Below are positions 14,731-21,600 of a DNA stretch of 26,450 bases, in pieces. The translations under genes were made by a program, and so were the position numbers. This stretch comes from Acidobacteriaceae bacterium (GTDB lineage: Bacteria > Acidobacteriota > Terriglobia > Terriglobales > Acidobacteriaceae), in assembly GCA_031296355.1 (NCBI GenBank), contig JARLFX010000151.1, forward strand, positions 1 through 26,450, given 5' to 3'. Every line of letters starts with the position of its first letter. Position 1 is the first letter of the stretch. The notes beneath the pieces are model-generated. The model saw nothing but the letters and a program-made list of their open reading frames with translations. It was not told the DNA's origin and searched no databases.

Positions 14731-17466
14731 TCAGCGAATGGTCTGAGCGTGCGGGTCTAGCGTTCCGCCCTTACGCAGCATCTCGGTTATCTCATCCACC
14801 GCGAGCGGCCGCGCAAAGTAATAACCCTGCACCTCGGCACAACCCCACTTCTTCAGTAGTTCAAGTTGCTCCGCCGTCTCCACACCCTCTGCGATGACCG
14901 CGATCCCCAGCTCGCGCGCCAGCCCAATTGTGGCCTTCACAATGCTTGCGTCACCCGCCACTGTTTCAATATGCCGAACGAAATTCTGTGCAATCTTAAT
15001 GCGGTCCACCGGGAACCGCCGCAAATAATCCAGTGACGAGTAGCCTGTACCAAAATCATCGATCGCAACCATAACGCCATGCTGCCGCAGCCGTACCAGG
15101 ATGTCGCGATGTTCACGCGCCACATTCATCAGCACAGTTTCGGTCAACTCCAGTTCCAGCATCTGCGGCGGCAACCCCGTCTCGTCCAGTACTGCAATGA
15201 TGTCAGCCTCCAGCGCCATCGGCGATTTAAACTGCATCACAGATACGTTCACCGCAATACGGATTGGCTCTAGCCCAGCGTCGAGCCACGCCTTCGCCTG
15301 GCGGCACGCCATCATCAACACCGCATGCCCCAGCTTGATAATCAACCCCGTCCGCTCCGCCACAGGAATAAAGACATCCGGCCTCAGAATGCCGCGCTTC
15401 GGATGATTCCACCGCACCAGCGACTCCACCCCGACCATCCGCGAACTCCCGGTTGCAACTTGCGGCTGATACAGCAGAAAGAGCTGTCCCTCGTCGATTG
15501 CCTCGTGCAGTTCCATGCCCAGCGAAATGCGTGTCATTACCTCCGCATCCATCGCATCGGTAAAAAACCTATAGCTTGCCCGCCCCTCGGCCTTCGCACG
15601 GTACAGTGCAACATCAGCGTGCGAAAGCAGCGTCTCTGCGTCGCATGCCTCTGGCCCATAGAGATCAATGCCTATGCTCGCACTTGAATAAACGTCGTTT
15701 CCACGGATCGAATAGGCCTGGCTAAGTGCCTTGATCAACTTGTTCGCCATCATCGCTGCATCCGCAGGTTCTTCAATGTCCGTTACCACTACGGCAAACT
15801 CATCCCCGCCAAATCGCGCTACCGTATCCGTCTCTCGCGTATTAGCTAGCAACCGTGCTGCTACCTCCTGTAGAAACGCGTCGCCCACCGGATGCCCCAG
15901 CGTATCGTTCACATCCTTGAAGTGATCCAGATCGATGTACATAACGGCAAAGCCTTTTTCCCCACGCTTCGCCCTCGCCGCCTCGTGCTGTAGCGCTTCT
16001 ACAAATACGCTGCGGTTTGCCAGCCCCGTCAATCCATCAAAACGCGTCATCCGCAGCGCGTGTGCTGTAGCCAGTTTGTTCTCGGTAATATCCCGAAAGA
16101 ACCAGATGCGTCCCAGGTATTCCCCCTCGGGGTCAGTCAATGCAACCGTATGCCGCTCGATAAATCTTCCGTCCGTCAGTTCATACTCATCCTCGCTGCT
16201 CGCGCCCTGATTCTCATAGAGACGTTCTACCTGCGCGACAAATCTCTCCTTGTCCTTGATTTTGTCGACTACTTTTGCCAGCACAGCGCCGTCTATCCCT
16301 GCCGCAATCATTTCCTGCGATATGTCCCATATCTCGCGGAACCGCTGATTCGACGAAATAATCTTCCGGTTCCTGTCGACGACCAGGATGCCGGCAAGAG
16401 ATGCCTCCGCCTCCGTCCTCAGCAAAACGTTCGCGAACTTCAGCTTATCCTCTGCGAGTTTGCGCGCGGTGATGTCCTGCACCGTCCCGACTGCATGCAG
16501 TGCCCGGCCATCCGTTCCATGTTCTACCCTGGCCTGCTCGTGAACATACCGGATCGTACCGTCGTCCATCACCAGACGGTGTTCCGTCCCGTACCCTATC
16601 CCGCTTACGATCATCTCCTGGATTTTTTTGCTCACCATCTCACGGTCATCGGGGTGAATGCGCGCCAGCATCTCGCTATACGAAGGCTTGGGCTTCGCCG
16701 CGTCCACGCCGAAGATGCGATTCGCTTCCACGGAGCAACTGTAAGTCTGGGCAATCAGGTCAATGTCCCAGCTTCCCACTTGGGCTATCTCCTGCGCCTT
16801 GGCCATCACCGCCTCGCTCTCGCGCAGTTTCTCTACTAAAAGATTCTGGCTGATACGCAGTCTCAATTTCTCGATGATGGACCGATTGAAACCATAGCCT
16901 GAGTTGAGCAGAACCAAGGTGAAGATGGCGAGTAGAACTCCCATCCAGTCTTGTATTAAATTGTGCCGCGTGAGCAGCACCACAATCACTGGCAACACCG
17001 TCGGCAGGATGAATGCATACAGCACCGGCATATAGGCGGAGTTCCTGACAACGCAGCCCGCCATCATCCCTCCCAGCACAAATATGGTGAAGAGGATATA
17101 CAGCGGTTCCGTCGTTACCAGCACAACGGAGCCAGTCAGGCTCCACAGGCATCCGGTTGCAAAGGCATTCGCCGTAAAGACACGCCCCCAGCGCAACATA
17201 ATAGCCGGATCAGTCGCCACATGCTGATAGTGCCGGCGCAGCAGAAGCCGCGCGAGAATCACGAGAGAAAATACCCCCAGCCAGCAGAGCGCCAGCCACT
17301 TTGGATAGAGCCTCCAAAGCACGGCGCTGGCAATGCAGGCACTTAGTTCGTTGCCGAGCAGGTCAAGCCGGTTCTGAGTGATGTTGTAAATCTGCTCTGT
17401 AATCAGAGCCGATTCGAGCTCCGGCAGTTCGATCTCAGGATGATTATCAATTCGGTTATGCGGCAT
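14731..17466 (-). CDS. Membrane PAS-PAS-GGDEF-EAL cyclic di-GMP turnover protein
   Basis: In this 911-residue protein residues about 45-192 form a membrane sensor of five or six helices of a type I cannot name. Two PAS domains follow (about 224-335, with HPDDRE and a PAC-like end VGTVQDITARK; and 350-465, ending IWFFRDITENK). The GGDEF domain has FDGLTGLANR (476), the active motif RFGGDEF (551-557) and an intact RxxD inhibitory site (R544-D547), so cyclase activity is likely. The EAL domain reads ESL at E681 and keeps N740, E776, D803-D804, K824, E860 and Q880, but the Asp of the usual KID motif is A826. Phosphodiesterase activity is thus possible but uncertain. It makes or breaks c-di-GMP at the membrane and may feed the PilZ protein encoded 3 kb downstream. 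GAGGT precedes the ATG inside a hairpin. Confidence 0.93.
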   Translation of the reverse strand: MPHNRIDNHPEIELPELESALITEQIYNITQNRLDLLGNELSACIASAVLWRLYPKWLALCWLGVFSLVILARLLLRRHYQHVATDPAIMLRWGRVFTANAFATGCLWSLTGSVVLVTTEPLYILFTIFVLGGMMAGCVVRNSAYMPVLYAFILPTVLPVIVVLLTRHNLIQDWMGVLLAIFTLVLLNSGYGFNRSIIEKLRLRISQNLLVEKLRESEAVMAKAQEIAQVGSWDIDLIAQTYSCSVEANRIFGVDAAKPKPSYSEMLARIHPDDREMVSKKIQEMIVSGIGYGTEHRLVMDDGTIRYVHEQARVEHGTDGRALHAVGTVQDITARKLAEDKLKFANVLLRTEAEASLAGILVVDRNRKIISSNQRFREIWDISQEMIAAGIDGAVLAKVVDKIKDKERFVAQVERLYENQGASSEDEYELTDGRFIERHTVALTDPEGEYLGRIWFFRDITENKLATAHALRMTRFDGLTGLANRSVFVEALQHEAARAKRGEKGFAVMYIDLDHFKDVNDTLGHPVGDAFLQEVAARLLANTRETDTVARFGGDEFAVVVTDIEEPADAAMMANKLIKALSQAYSIRGNDVYSSASIGIDLYGPEACDAETLLSHADVALYRAKAEGRASYRFFTDAMDAEVMTRISLGMELHEAIDEGQLFLLYQPQVATGSSRMVGVESLVRWNHPKRGILRPDVFIPVAERTGLIIKLGHAVLMMACRQAKAWLDAGLEPIRIAVNVSVMQFKSPMALEADIIAVLDETGLPPQMLELELTETVLMNVAREHRDILVRLRQHGVMVAIDDFGTGYSSLDYLRRFPVDRIKIAQNFVRHIETVAGDASIVKATIGLARELGIAVIAEGVETAEQLELLKKWGCAEVQGYYFARPLAVDEITEMLRKGGTLDPHAQTIR

Positions 17467-17837
17467 ATTTTGCTACCTCGGTAGCATGCAACCCGCCTCG
17501 GTATACGGTCAGCAAGCCCCCATTGACCATCTACGAATTGACCTTGCGTAACTCTATGAGATGCCGGGGTATCATCTCACGCGTAACAGAAAGCATCTTT
17601 GCCACTCATATTTTCCATATGGCCTTTGCGATTCCACACAACACATTCAACCCGCTGAGGCCATGCAAGGGCAACGGAATCATAAATTTACACGGCATGT
17701 AACATTGATAATCGTTGGTATTAGTCAGGCTATCTCACTCATCTGGCCTTGTCCCTCGCCAGAAAATAGCTCACCGCTTACCCTAAGCCCACTCCGGCTA
17801 ACCAACAGGGATAGCGTATGATTCTCCCCAACCCGCT
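17467..17837. other. Divergent intergenic region between GGDEF-EAL and DUF2157 genes
   Basis: About 370 bases with no convincing gene. It must contain two divergent promoters. Besides the hairpin at 17471-17486 there is an inverted repeat TGAGATG-(9)-CATCTCA at 17557-17579, a possible operator. TTGACC hexamers at 17524 and 17538 and TTGATA at about 17706 could be -35 elements, but no matching -10 stands out. The base composition is lower in GC than in the flanking genes. Confidence 0.5.
17471..17486 (-). promoter_or_regulatory. Hairpin over the ribosome binding site of the GGDEF-EAL gene
   Basis: The arms TGCTACC and GGTAGCA are separated by two bases; in RNA this folds as a 6-bp stem with a CGAG tetraloop. 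The stem and loop contain the GAGGT Shine-Dalgarno, which ends about 9 bases before ATG 17466. The hairpin could limit translation until opened, or the palindrome could be a DNA operator. Confidence 0.4.
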
Positions 17838-19004
17838 ATGAACAATCTCGAAGCGAAATTAGCCGAATGGCGAACCGCGGAACTTCTGGATGAAGCTACC
17901 GTCGCAAAGATTCGCGCATTCGAAGCCAACGGCACACGGCCCACCGGCGTCCGCTGGCAGGCGATACTGGCGCTCACCTTTGGCGCAATTCTACTGGGCG
18001 CAGGTGCTGTTCTCTTTGTCGCCGCACATTGGGACAATCTCTCCCCGCTCTCTCGCTTCCTTCTGGTGATGAGCACGGTTGCTCTCTTCCACCTCGCCGC
18101 TGCCTGGTTCAAGCCGCACTTTGAATCCATGGCCACCGCGCTCAATGCAGTGGGCACCATTGCATCCTTCGCCGCGGTCGCGCTCGTCGGGCAGATCTTC
18201 AACATCCAGGAACACTGGCCCGGTGGTGTCATGCTCTGCGCGCTCTGCGCACTTGCGGGCTGGTGGCTGCTCAAGGACCAGATGCAGCAGACACTCTTCC
18301 TGCTCGCCCTGCCCGCATGGCTCATCTCCGAATGGGCCGACCGTGCCAGCCATTATCAGGGGCAGGAGGTCTATCTCTGCCGCATGATCGCAGTTCTTGC
18401 CGCCGTATACCTTGTCACTCTCGCCCACTCCCGCCGCCGCGTCGCCAGTGGAATTCTCTTCACTGCGGGCGCCATCGCCCTCCCCATCACCGGTGCAATC
18501 CTGAGCGAAGGCTGGACATGGGTAGGCTGGCGTCACCACTCGGAATTTCTTCCTCTGCACCTGCAGCTCACCGCCTGGACATGGATGATCGCTCTGCTCA
18601 TCCTCGTCGCCGTCCGTTTTCGTCACGCCATCCTTCCCGTTGTCACAATCTTCCTCGTCAGCATCATCATGCCCTACGCTCATCACATCCAGATCATCCA
18701 CGAACGCTATGGCCAGTGGGTGGAAACGAAAGCCAATATCTTCGCCTATCTTCTGGGTGCCGCTATCGCCATCTGCATCGCGTGGTGGGGCACCAAACAT
18801 GCCAGCAAGCGAAGCATCAACTATGGCATCGTCCTCTTCGCTCTTGTGGTCGGCTGGTTCTTCTTCTCTGACCTCATGGATAAGCTCGACCGCTCCTTCA
18901 GCCTGATGTTGATGGGCATCGTCTTCCTCACCGGCGGCTGGTTTCTGGAGAAGCTTCGCCGCAAACTGGTCCGCAACATCACATCGCAGGAGGTGGCGGC
19001 ATGA
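17838..19004 (+). CDS. DUF2157 domain integral membrane protein
   Basis: The 388-residue protein has a soluble N-terminal helix pair (NNLEAKLAEWRTAELLDEAT) with the typical DUF2157 pattern, then about ten hydrophobic segments starting near residue 42 (ILALTFGAILLGAGAVLFVA, AAHWDNLS). The WDNLSPLSR motif after the first helix is characteristic. Function of the family is unknown. The final segment ends with the basic EKLRRKLVRN tail. The stop overlaps the start of the next gene in ATGA, so the two products are translated together, as in many genomes where DUF2157 is paired with a GDYXXLXY protein. The often associated DUF4401 gene is absent. No Shine-Dalgarno precedes ATG 17838. Confidence 0.85.
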   Translation: MNNLEAKLAEWRTAELLDEATVAKIRAFEANGTRPTGVRWQAILALTFGAILLGAGAVLFVAAHWDNLSPLSRFLLVMSTVALFHLAAAWFKPHFESMATALNAVGTIASFAAVALVGQIFNIQEHWPGGVMLCALCALAGWWLLKDQMQQTLFLLALPAWLISEWADRASHYQGQEVYLCRMIAVLAAVYLVTLAHSRRRVASGILFTAGAIALPITGAILSEGWTWVGWRHHSEFLPLHLQLTAWTWMIALLILVAVRFRHAILPVVTIFLVSIIMPYAHHIQIIHERYGQWVETKANIFAYLLGAAIAICIAWWGTKHASKRSINYGIVLFALVVGWFFFSDLMDKLDRSFSLMLMGIVFLTGGWFLEKLRRKLVRNITSQEVAA

Positions 19005-19585
19005 AGATGGATCGTCGCATACTCATCCTTTGCATCGCGCAGCTCGCCGTCGTCTCCACCATTGCGGCCAAGTATCTCTATGAGCGCCATACCTGCCCGC
19101 GCGTCTGGGTGCAGGTCACGCAATACGACCCGGAGACCATCATGCGCGGCCGCTACCTCGCTCTACAGCCAATGGTCGATGCATGCGGCCTGGACAAGAC
19201 CCTTGCCCAGCATACGGAAGCCAGATCCAATGACACTTGGCACCAGACAGAATCATGGGAATGGATTGTGCGTCTGGTGCCCACGAGCGGCACCTTAGTA
19301 CCCGTTGTCGACAAGGCCTACAAACCAGACTTGAATTTCTATTCTGGCCCCTCTGATGACGATGGCACATACCGGCTCACGCTGAGTGCTAACGATCCCT
19401 GCACCAAAGCCTCTGTCCGCGAAAATATCGAATTCTTCGTCGCAGAAAAAGCCAGATCGCCATTTCCCCTGCCCTCCGGCACAGAAGTCTGGCTCTCCGC
19501 CACCATTCCCCCCAAAGGCCCACCCCGCGCCTTGCAATTAGCACTCAAGCAAGATGGCGTGCTAACACCTCTGAAACTAAATTAG
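19001..19585 (+). CDS. GDYXXLXY-type membrane-anchored protein (motif degenerate)
   Basis: The 194-residue protein has an N-terminal signal anchor (RRILILCIAQLAVVSTIAAK) and a soluble, presumably periplasmic, beta-rich domain. The stretch YDPETIMRGRYLALQP aligns with the family motif GDYxxLxY, with Asp replaced by Arg and the last Tyr by Pro. Two Cys pairs (CPR near 32, CGL near 62, DPCTK near 132) could form disulfides. It overlaps the DUF2157 gene by 4 bases (ATGA). The second region LPSGTEVWLSATIPPKGPPRA is typical of the C-terminal part of this family. The biochemical role is not known; a complex of the two products is inferred from coupling. Confidence 0.75.
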   Translation: MKMDRRILILCIAQLAVVSTIAAKYLYERHTCPRVWVQVTQYDPETIMRGRYLALQPMVDACGLDKTLAQHTEARSNDTWHQTESWEWIVRLVPTSGTLVPVVDKAYKPDLNFYSGPSDDDGTYRLTLSANDPCTKASVRENIEFFVAEKARSPFPLPSGTEVWLSATIPPKGPPRALQLALKQDGVLTPLKLN

Positions 19586-19600
19586 AACTCCAGGTACTCC

Positions 19601-19741
19601 ATGCATCCCGCACCTCATTGCGAGATAAGTGGGACATCGTCACCAAGCGCCGAGCCAGAGGAAGAGGACCCTTTCAGTCCCCTGAACGAACCGCCACCTA
19701 GTCCTTCAGAGCGAAGCCGCAGGCGCAATCGAATCATCTAG
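19601..19741 (+). CDS. Possible 46-residue Pro/Glu-rich peptide
   Basis: A short frame opens 15 bases after the stop of the GDYXXLXY gene: MHPAPHCEISGTSSPSAEPE, then EEDPFSPLNEPPPSPSERSR and RRNRII. AGGT lies 8 bases upstream. The product would be acidic and proline-rich in the middle and Arg-rich at the end, without hydrophobic helix or recognisable domain. Its place directly behind the coupled pair is the only contextual support. It may equally be non-coding. Confidence 0.3.
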   Translation: MHPAPHCEISGTSSPSAEPEEEDPFSPLNEPPPSPSERSRRRNRII

Positions 19742-19849
19742 CCCCCTATCGCAGCGCGGACACCGTAGCGTCCATACGGCACCCATGCACTGTCCATGCA
19801 ATCACCGTGCCTCACCCGTGAACTGTCCACAAACCGTCCATGAAAAAAT

Positions 19850-19881
19850 ACGAAAAACCAAACTTTCTTCAGAAAGTTTGG
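19850..19881 (-). terminator. Rho-independent terminator downstream of rimM
   Basis: A perfect 10-bp stem, CCAAACTTTC and GAAAGTTTGG (19858-19867 and 19872-19881), with a 4-base loop is followed on the minus strand by TTTTTCGTATTTTTT. It is oriented to end transcription of the rpsP-khpA-rimM unit, about 210 bases after the rimM stop. On the plus strand the stem is not followed by T residues. Confidence 0.65.
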
Positions 19882-19979
19882 CGTAGTTTCCCTCCAGAAT
19901 CGCTACAATTAATACAGGAAGTAAATTCCAGTCGCACCGGGCGAAGACTATAACCCTTTGCGAATGAAATATTTACCCG

Positions 19980-20045
19980 TAAATATCCTGTTTCCAAATA
20001 TTTAGCCGAGCTTCATAGGCTAAGCACTTGCAAACAGGATATTTA
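19980..20045. repeat. 66-bp nested imperfect palindrome
   Basis: The outer arms TAAATATCCTGTTT (19980-19993) and AAACAGGATATTTA (20032-20045) are perfectly complementary over 14 bp. Inside, TTAGCC (20002-20007) pairs with GGCTAA (20018-20023). The two internal loops are both 8 bases, so the element is symmetrical. A competing hairpin ATATTTAC-CC-GTAAATAT (19969-19986) overlaps the left outer arm and cannot form at the same time. Lies between two convergent units; may be a structured RNA tail, a bidirectional processing signal or a remnant of a miniature element. Confidence 0.75.
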
Positions 20046-20056
20046 GCTTCTTGATA

Positions 20057-20073
20057 GGGGGAGGGGGTAGGGG
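20057..20073 (+). other. G-rich tract (G5-A-G5-TA-G4)
   Basis: Three long G runs separated by one and two bases lie 20 bases beyond the rimM stop codon. With sub-division of the runs this could fold as a G-quadruplex on the plus strand (C-rich on the rimM mRNA). Function is unknown. Confidence 0.4.
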
Positions 20074-20092
20074 TACCCAGCTACAGAAATTA

Positions 20093-20626
20093 CTAATTCA
20101 GTCCGATCAGGCCTTCCGGCAGATTCATCTGGATGCGTTTGTTCTTGGTATCGATGCTCACGATGTAAGCCTTCACAAACGGCACCAGATGCTCGCTACC
20201 GTCGTTGCTCTTCACCACCAGCATGGATGCCAGATCGAGCCCAGCGCTGCCGGCAGGAGCCTCCACATCGTCCACGATTCCAACCATGCGCTCACCGTCA
20301 AACACCGTGCAGCCAACCATGTCGCTGACGTAGACCTCCCCCTCATCCAGCGGCGCGCGTTCCTCCACCGGGATCGTCACGTCGAGCCCATTCAGCTTCT
20401 CCGCATCGTTAATGGAGTCCACGTTGGCAAACTTCAACACCACCCTGCCCACGTTGCGGCCAACCGGCAGAAAATAGCTCTCCACCACATAGTCCACATC
20501 GCCAATCTTCACCTCACGGCCAGTAAACCGTTCGTGAAAATCTGTCAGCAGCTCGGCCAGAAGTTCTCCCTTCCGTCCTTGCGGGCGGAGCAGATGGGCG
20601 AGTATCACACGTTCTGTATCAGACAT
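20093..20626 (-). CDS. rimM: 16S rRNA processing protein RimM
   Basis: The 177-residue protein has the RimM layout: an N-terminal domain starting VILAHLLRPQGRKGELLAE, the middle NVDSINDAEKLNGLDVTIP, and a PRC-barrel-like C-terminal part starting EGEVYVSDMVGCTVFDGER and including LVPFVKAYIVSIDTKNKRI. RimM binds S19 and helps mature the 30S head. Usually trmD follows at once; here the next feature is a 500-bp structured intergenic region and a terminator. No Shine-Dalgarno is seen before ATG 20626, but an extended -10 element ends 7 bases upstream, which would yield a leaderless transcript. A strong hairpin separates the gene from khpA. Confidence 0.95.
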   Translation of the reverse strand: MSDTERVILAHLLRPQGRKGELLAELLTDFHERFTGREVKIGDVDYVVESYFLPVGRNVGRVVLKFANVDSINDAEKLNGLDVTIPVEERAPLDEGEVYVSDMVGCTVFDGERMVGIVDDVEAPAGSAGLDLASMLVVKSNDGSEHLVPFVKAYIVSIDTKNKRIQMNLPEGLIGLN

Positions 20627-20633
20627 GTTGTGA

Positions 20634-20642
20634 ATTATCGCA
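20634..20642 (-). promoter_or_regulatory. Candidate extended -10 promoter for rimM
   Basis: On the minus strand TGC-GATAAT is followed after 7 bases by the rimM ATG, so a start site at the normal distance would coincide with the start codon. The 12-mer CCTGCGATAATT is shared with the yajQ promoter region. Confidence 0.35.
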
Positions 20643-20652
20643 GGAAATCGAA

Positions 20653-20674
20653 AGCCCGGCAGATTCGCCGGGCT
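20653..20674 (-). terminator. GC-rich hairpin between khpA and rimM
   Basis: AGCCCGGC and GCCGGGCT form a perfect 8-bp stem with a 6-base loop. On the minus strand it is followed by TTCGATTT, a weak T-rich tail. It lies 42 bases after the khpA stop and may attenuate transcription into rimM or protect the upstream mRNA end. Confidence 0.5.
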
Positions 20675-20715
20675 CGAATTCGTTTCTGTCTTACGCTGGC
20701 TTGCTGACCAGCTGC

Positions 20716-21063
20716 TTAGGCGCGGTTGCCGCGGTTGTCGTCATCCTCGTCAAACACTTCGTCGTCTTCATCGTCGTCTTCCACGATGTCGAGTTCGAAC
20801 TTCTGGTTCAACTTGGCGCTGGCAGCGGCCAGAATCGTGCGCAGGGCGCGTGCCGTGCGTCCGCCCTTGCCAATCAGCCGGGTCACATCGTCCGGTGCCA
20901 CCACCACCTCGATCACGGTAGCGTCGTCCTCATCGAACGCCTCTACCTCAACCTCGTCCGGCTCGCTTACAAGCGTCCGGGCAATGGCAGTAAACAGTGC
21001 AACCATGTCGGGCGCTGGTGCTCCCGGCGTGGTGCTATCAACAGGTTCCGTTGCTTGGGTCAT
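20716..21063 (-). CDS. khpA: KH-domain RNA-binding protein (KhpA/YlqC family)
   Basis: The 115-residue protein carries a single KH domain with VTRLIGKGGRTARALRTIL, GxxG loop at residues 65-68, and the family pattern MVALFTAIARTLVSEPDEV upstream. The usual KhpA has about 75-80 residues; here there is an N-terminal Thr/Pro extension (1-19) and a strongly acidic C-terminal tail (about 94-110). KhpA binds RNA, with KhpB in Gram-positives affecting small RNA and cell division control. Its place between rpsP and rimM is the standard one. GGAG lies 7-8 bases before ATG 21063. The gap to rpsP is 72 bases. Confidence 0.92.
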   Translation of the reverse strand: MTQATEPVDSTTPGAPAPDMVALFTAIARTLVSEPDEVEVEAFDEDDATVIEVVVAPDDVTRLIGKGGRTARALRTILAAASAKLNQKFELDIVEDDDEDDEVFDEDDDNRGNRA

Positions 21064-21135
21064 CAGGAATCTCCGTGTGTACCCGTAAAGACGGGCAAAG
21101 CTCTAGAGGGAGAAAATCTGCGCCAATGCGCGATC

Positions 21136-21396
21136 TTACGCTATGGTTGCAGCCGGCTCGGCAACAACAGCCGGGACCTGCGCCAGCAGCTTGCCAACGC
21201 GCTCTGAAAGCTGTGCACCGTTCTTGGTCCAGTACTCGATGCGCTCGCGCTTCAGGTCTACAGTTGCAGGATTGGTGCGCGGATTGTACGTTCCCACCAC
21301 TTCGATGGAACGACCGTTGCGGGCGCGATCCTTCTCAATGACAACAACGCGATAGTAAGGCTGCTTGCGGGCGCCGAAGCGCGCCAGACGGATCAT
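21136..21396 (-). CDS. rpsP: 30S ribosomal protein S16
   Basis: The 86-residue S16 begins MIRLARFGARKQPYYRVVVI and continues with EVVGTYNPRTNPATVDLKRE and RIEYWTKNGAQLSERV, all family hallmarks. The frame is open further upstream but those residues are not S16-like. Two starts are possible: ATG 21396, or GTG 21402, which adds two residues and lies 9 bases after GAGAGG and so fits the ribosome binding site better. The C-terminus has an Ala-rich extension. It is the first gene of the rpsP-khpA-rimM unit, 204 bp downstream of the secreted protein gene. Confidence 0.96.
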   Translation of the reverse strand: MIRLARFGARKQPYYRVVVIEKDRARNGRSIEVVGTYNPRTNPATVDLKRERIEYWTKNGAQLSERVGKLLAQVPAVVAEPAATIA

Positions 21397-21600
21397 CAAC
21401 ACAGGGTAAGTCCTCTCAATAAAACCTTTGGATTCGGGGAAGGCGCATACACTTGAACACCGCACTGATGTGCGCGGCAAACGCTACGATTCCCAACACC
21501 TAAGTATCGCGGATTTACGCCCTTTTCGCAACCATCCCATAGCCACGGGAGTGGGCGCAGCTGGAAGTGGTGGCAAAAGATGCTTCGGTGCTGCCCCCAG

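Larger units (their letters stand above)
19586..20092. other. Structured convergent intergenic region
   Basis: About 500 bases between the converging GDYXXLXY and rimM genes. It holds a possible 46-residue frame (19601-19741), a run of GTCCAT-type short repeats (about 19768-19842, for example ACTGTCCATGCA and ACCGTCCATG), a terminator-like hairpin, a nested 66-bp palindrome and a G-rich tract. From about 19845 the DNA is much richer in A+T than the genes. This is unusually long and structured for a space between two stop codons. Confidence 0.7.

Noticed and set aside
17561..17821. 86-codon plus-strand frame in the divergent intergenic region
   Set aside because: No ribosome site, no coherent composition, and it covers the expected promoters.
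13331..20092. Integrative element or transposon as the cause of the operon split
   Set aside because: No integrase, transposase, tRNA target or flanking direct repeats were seen at either end, so no mobile element is called.
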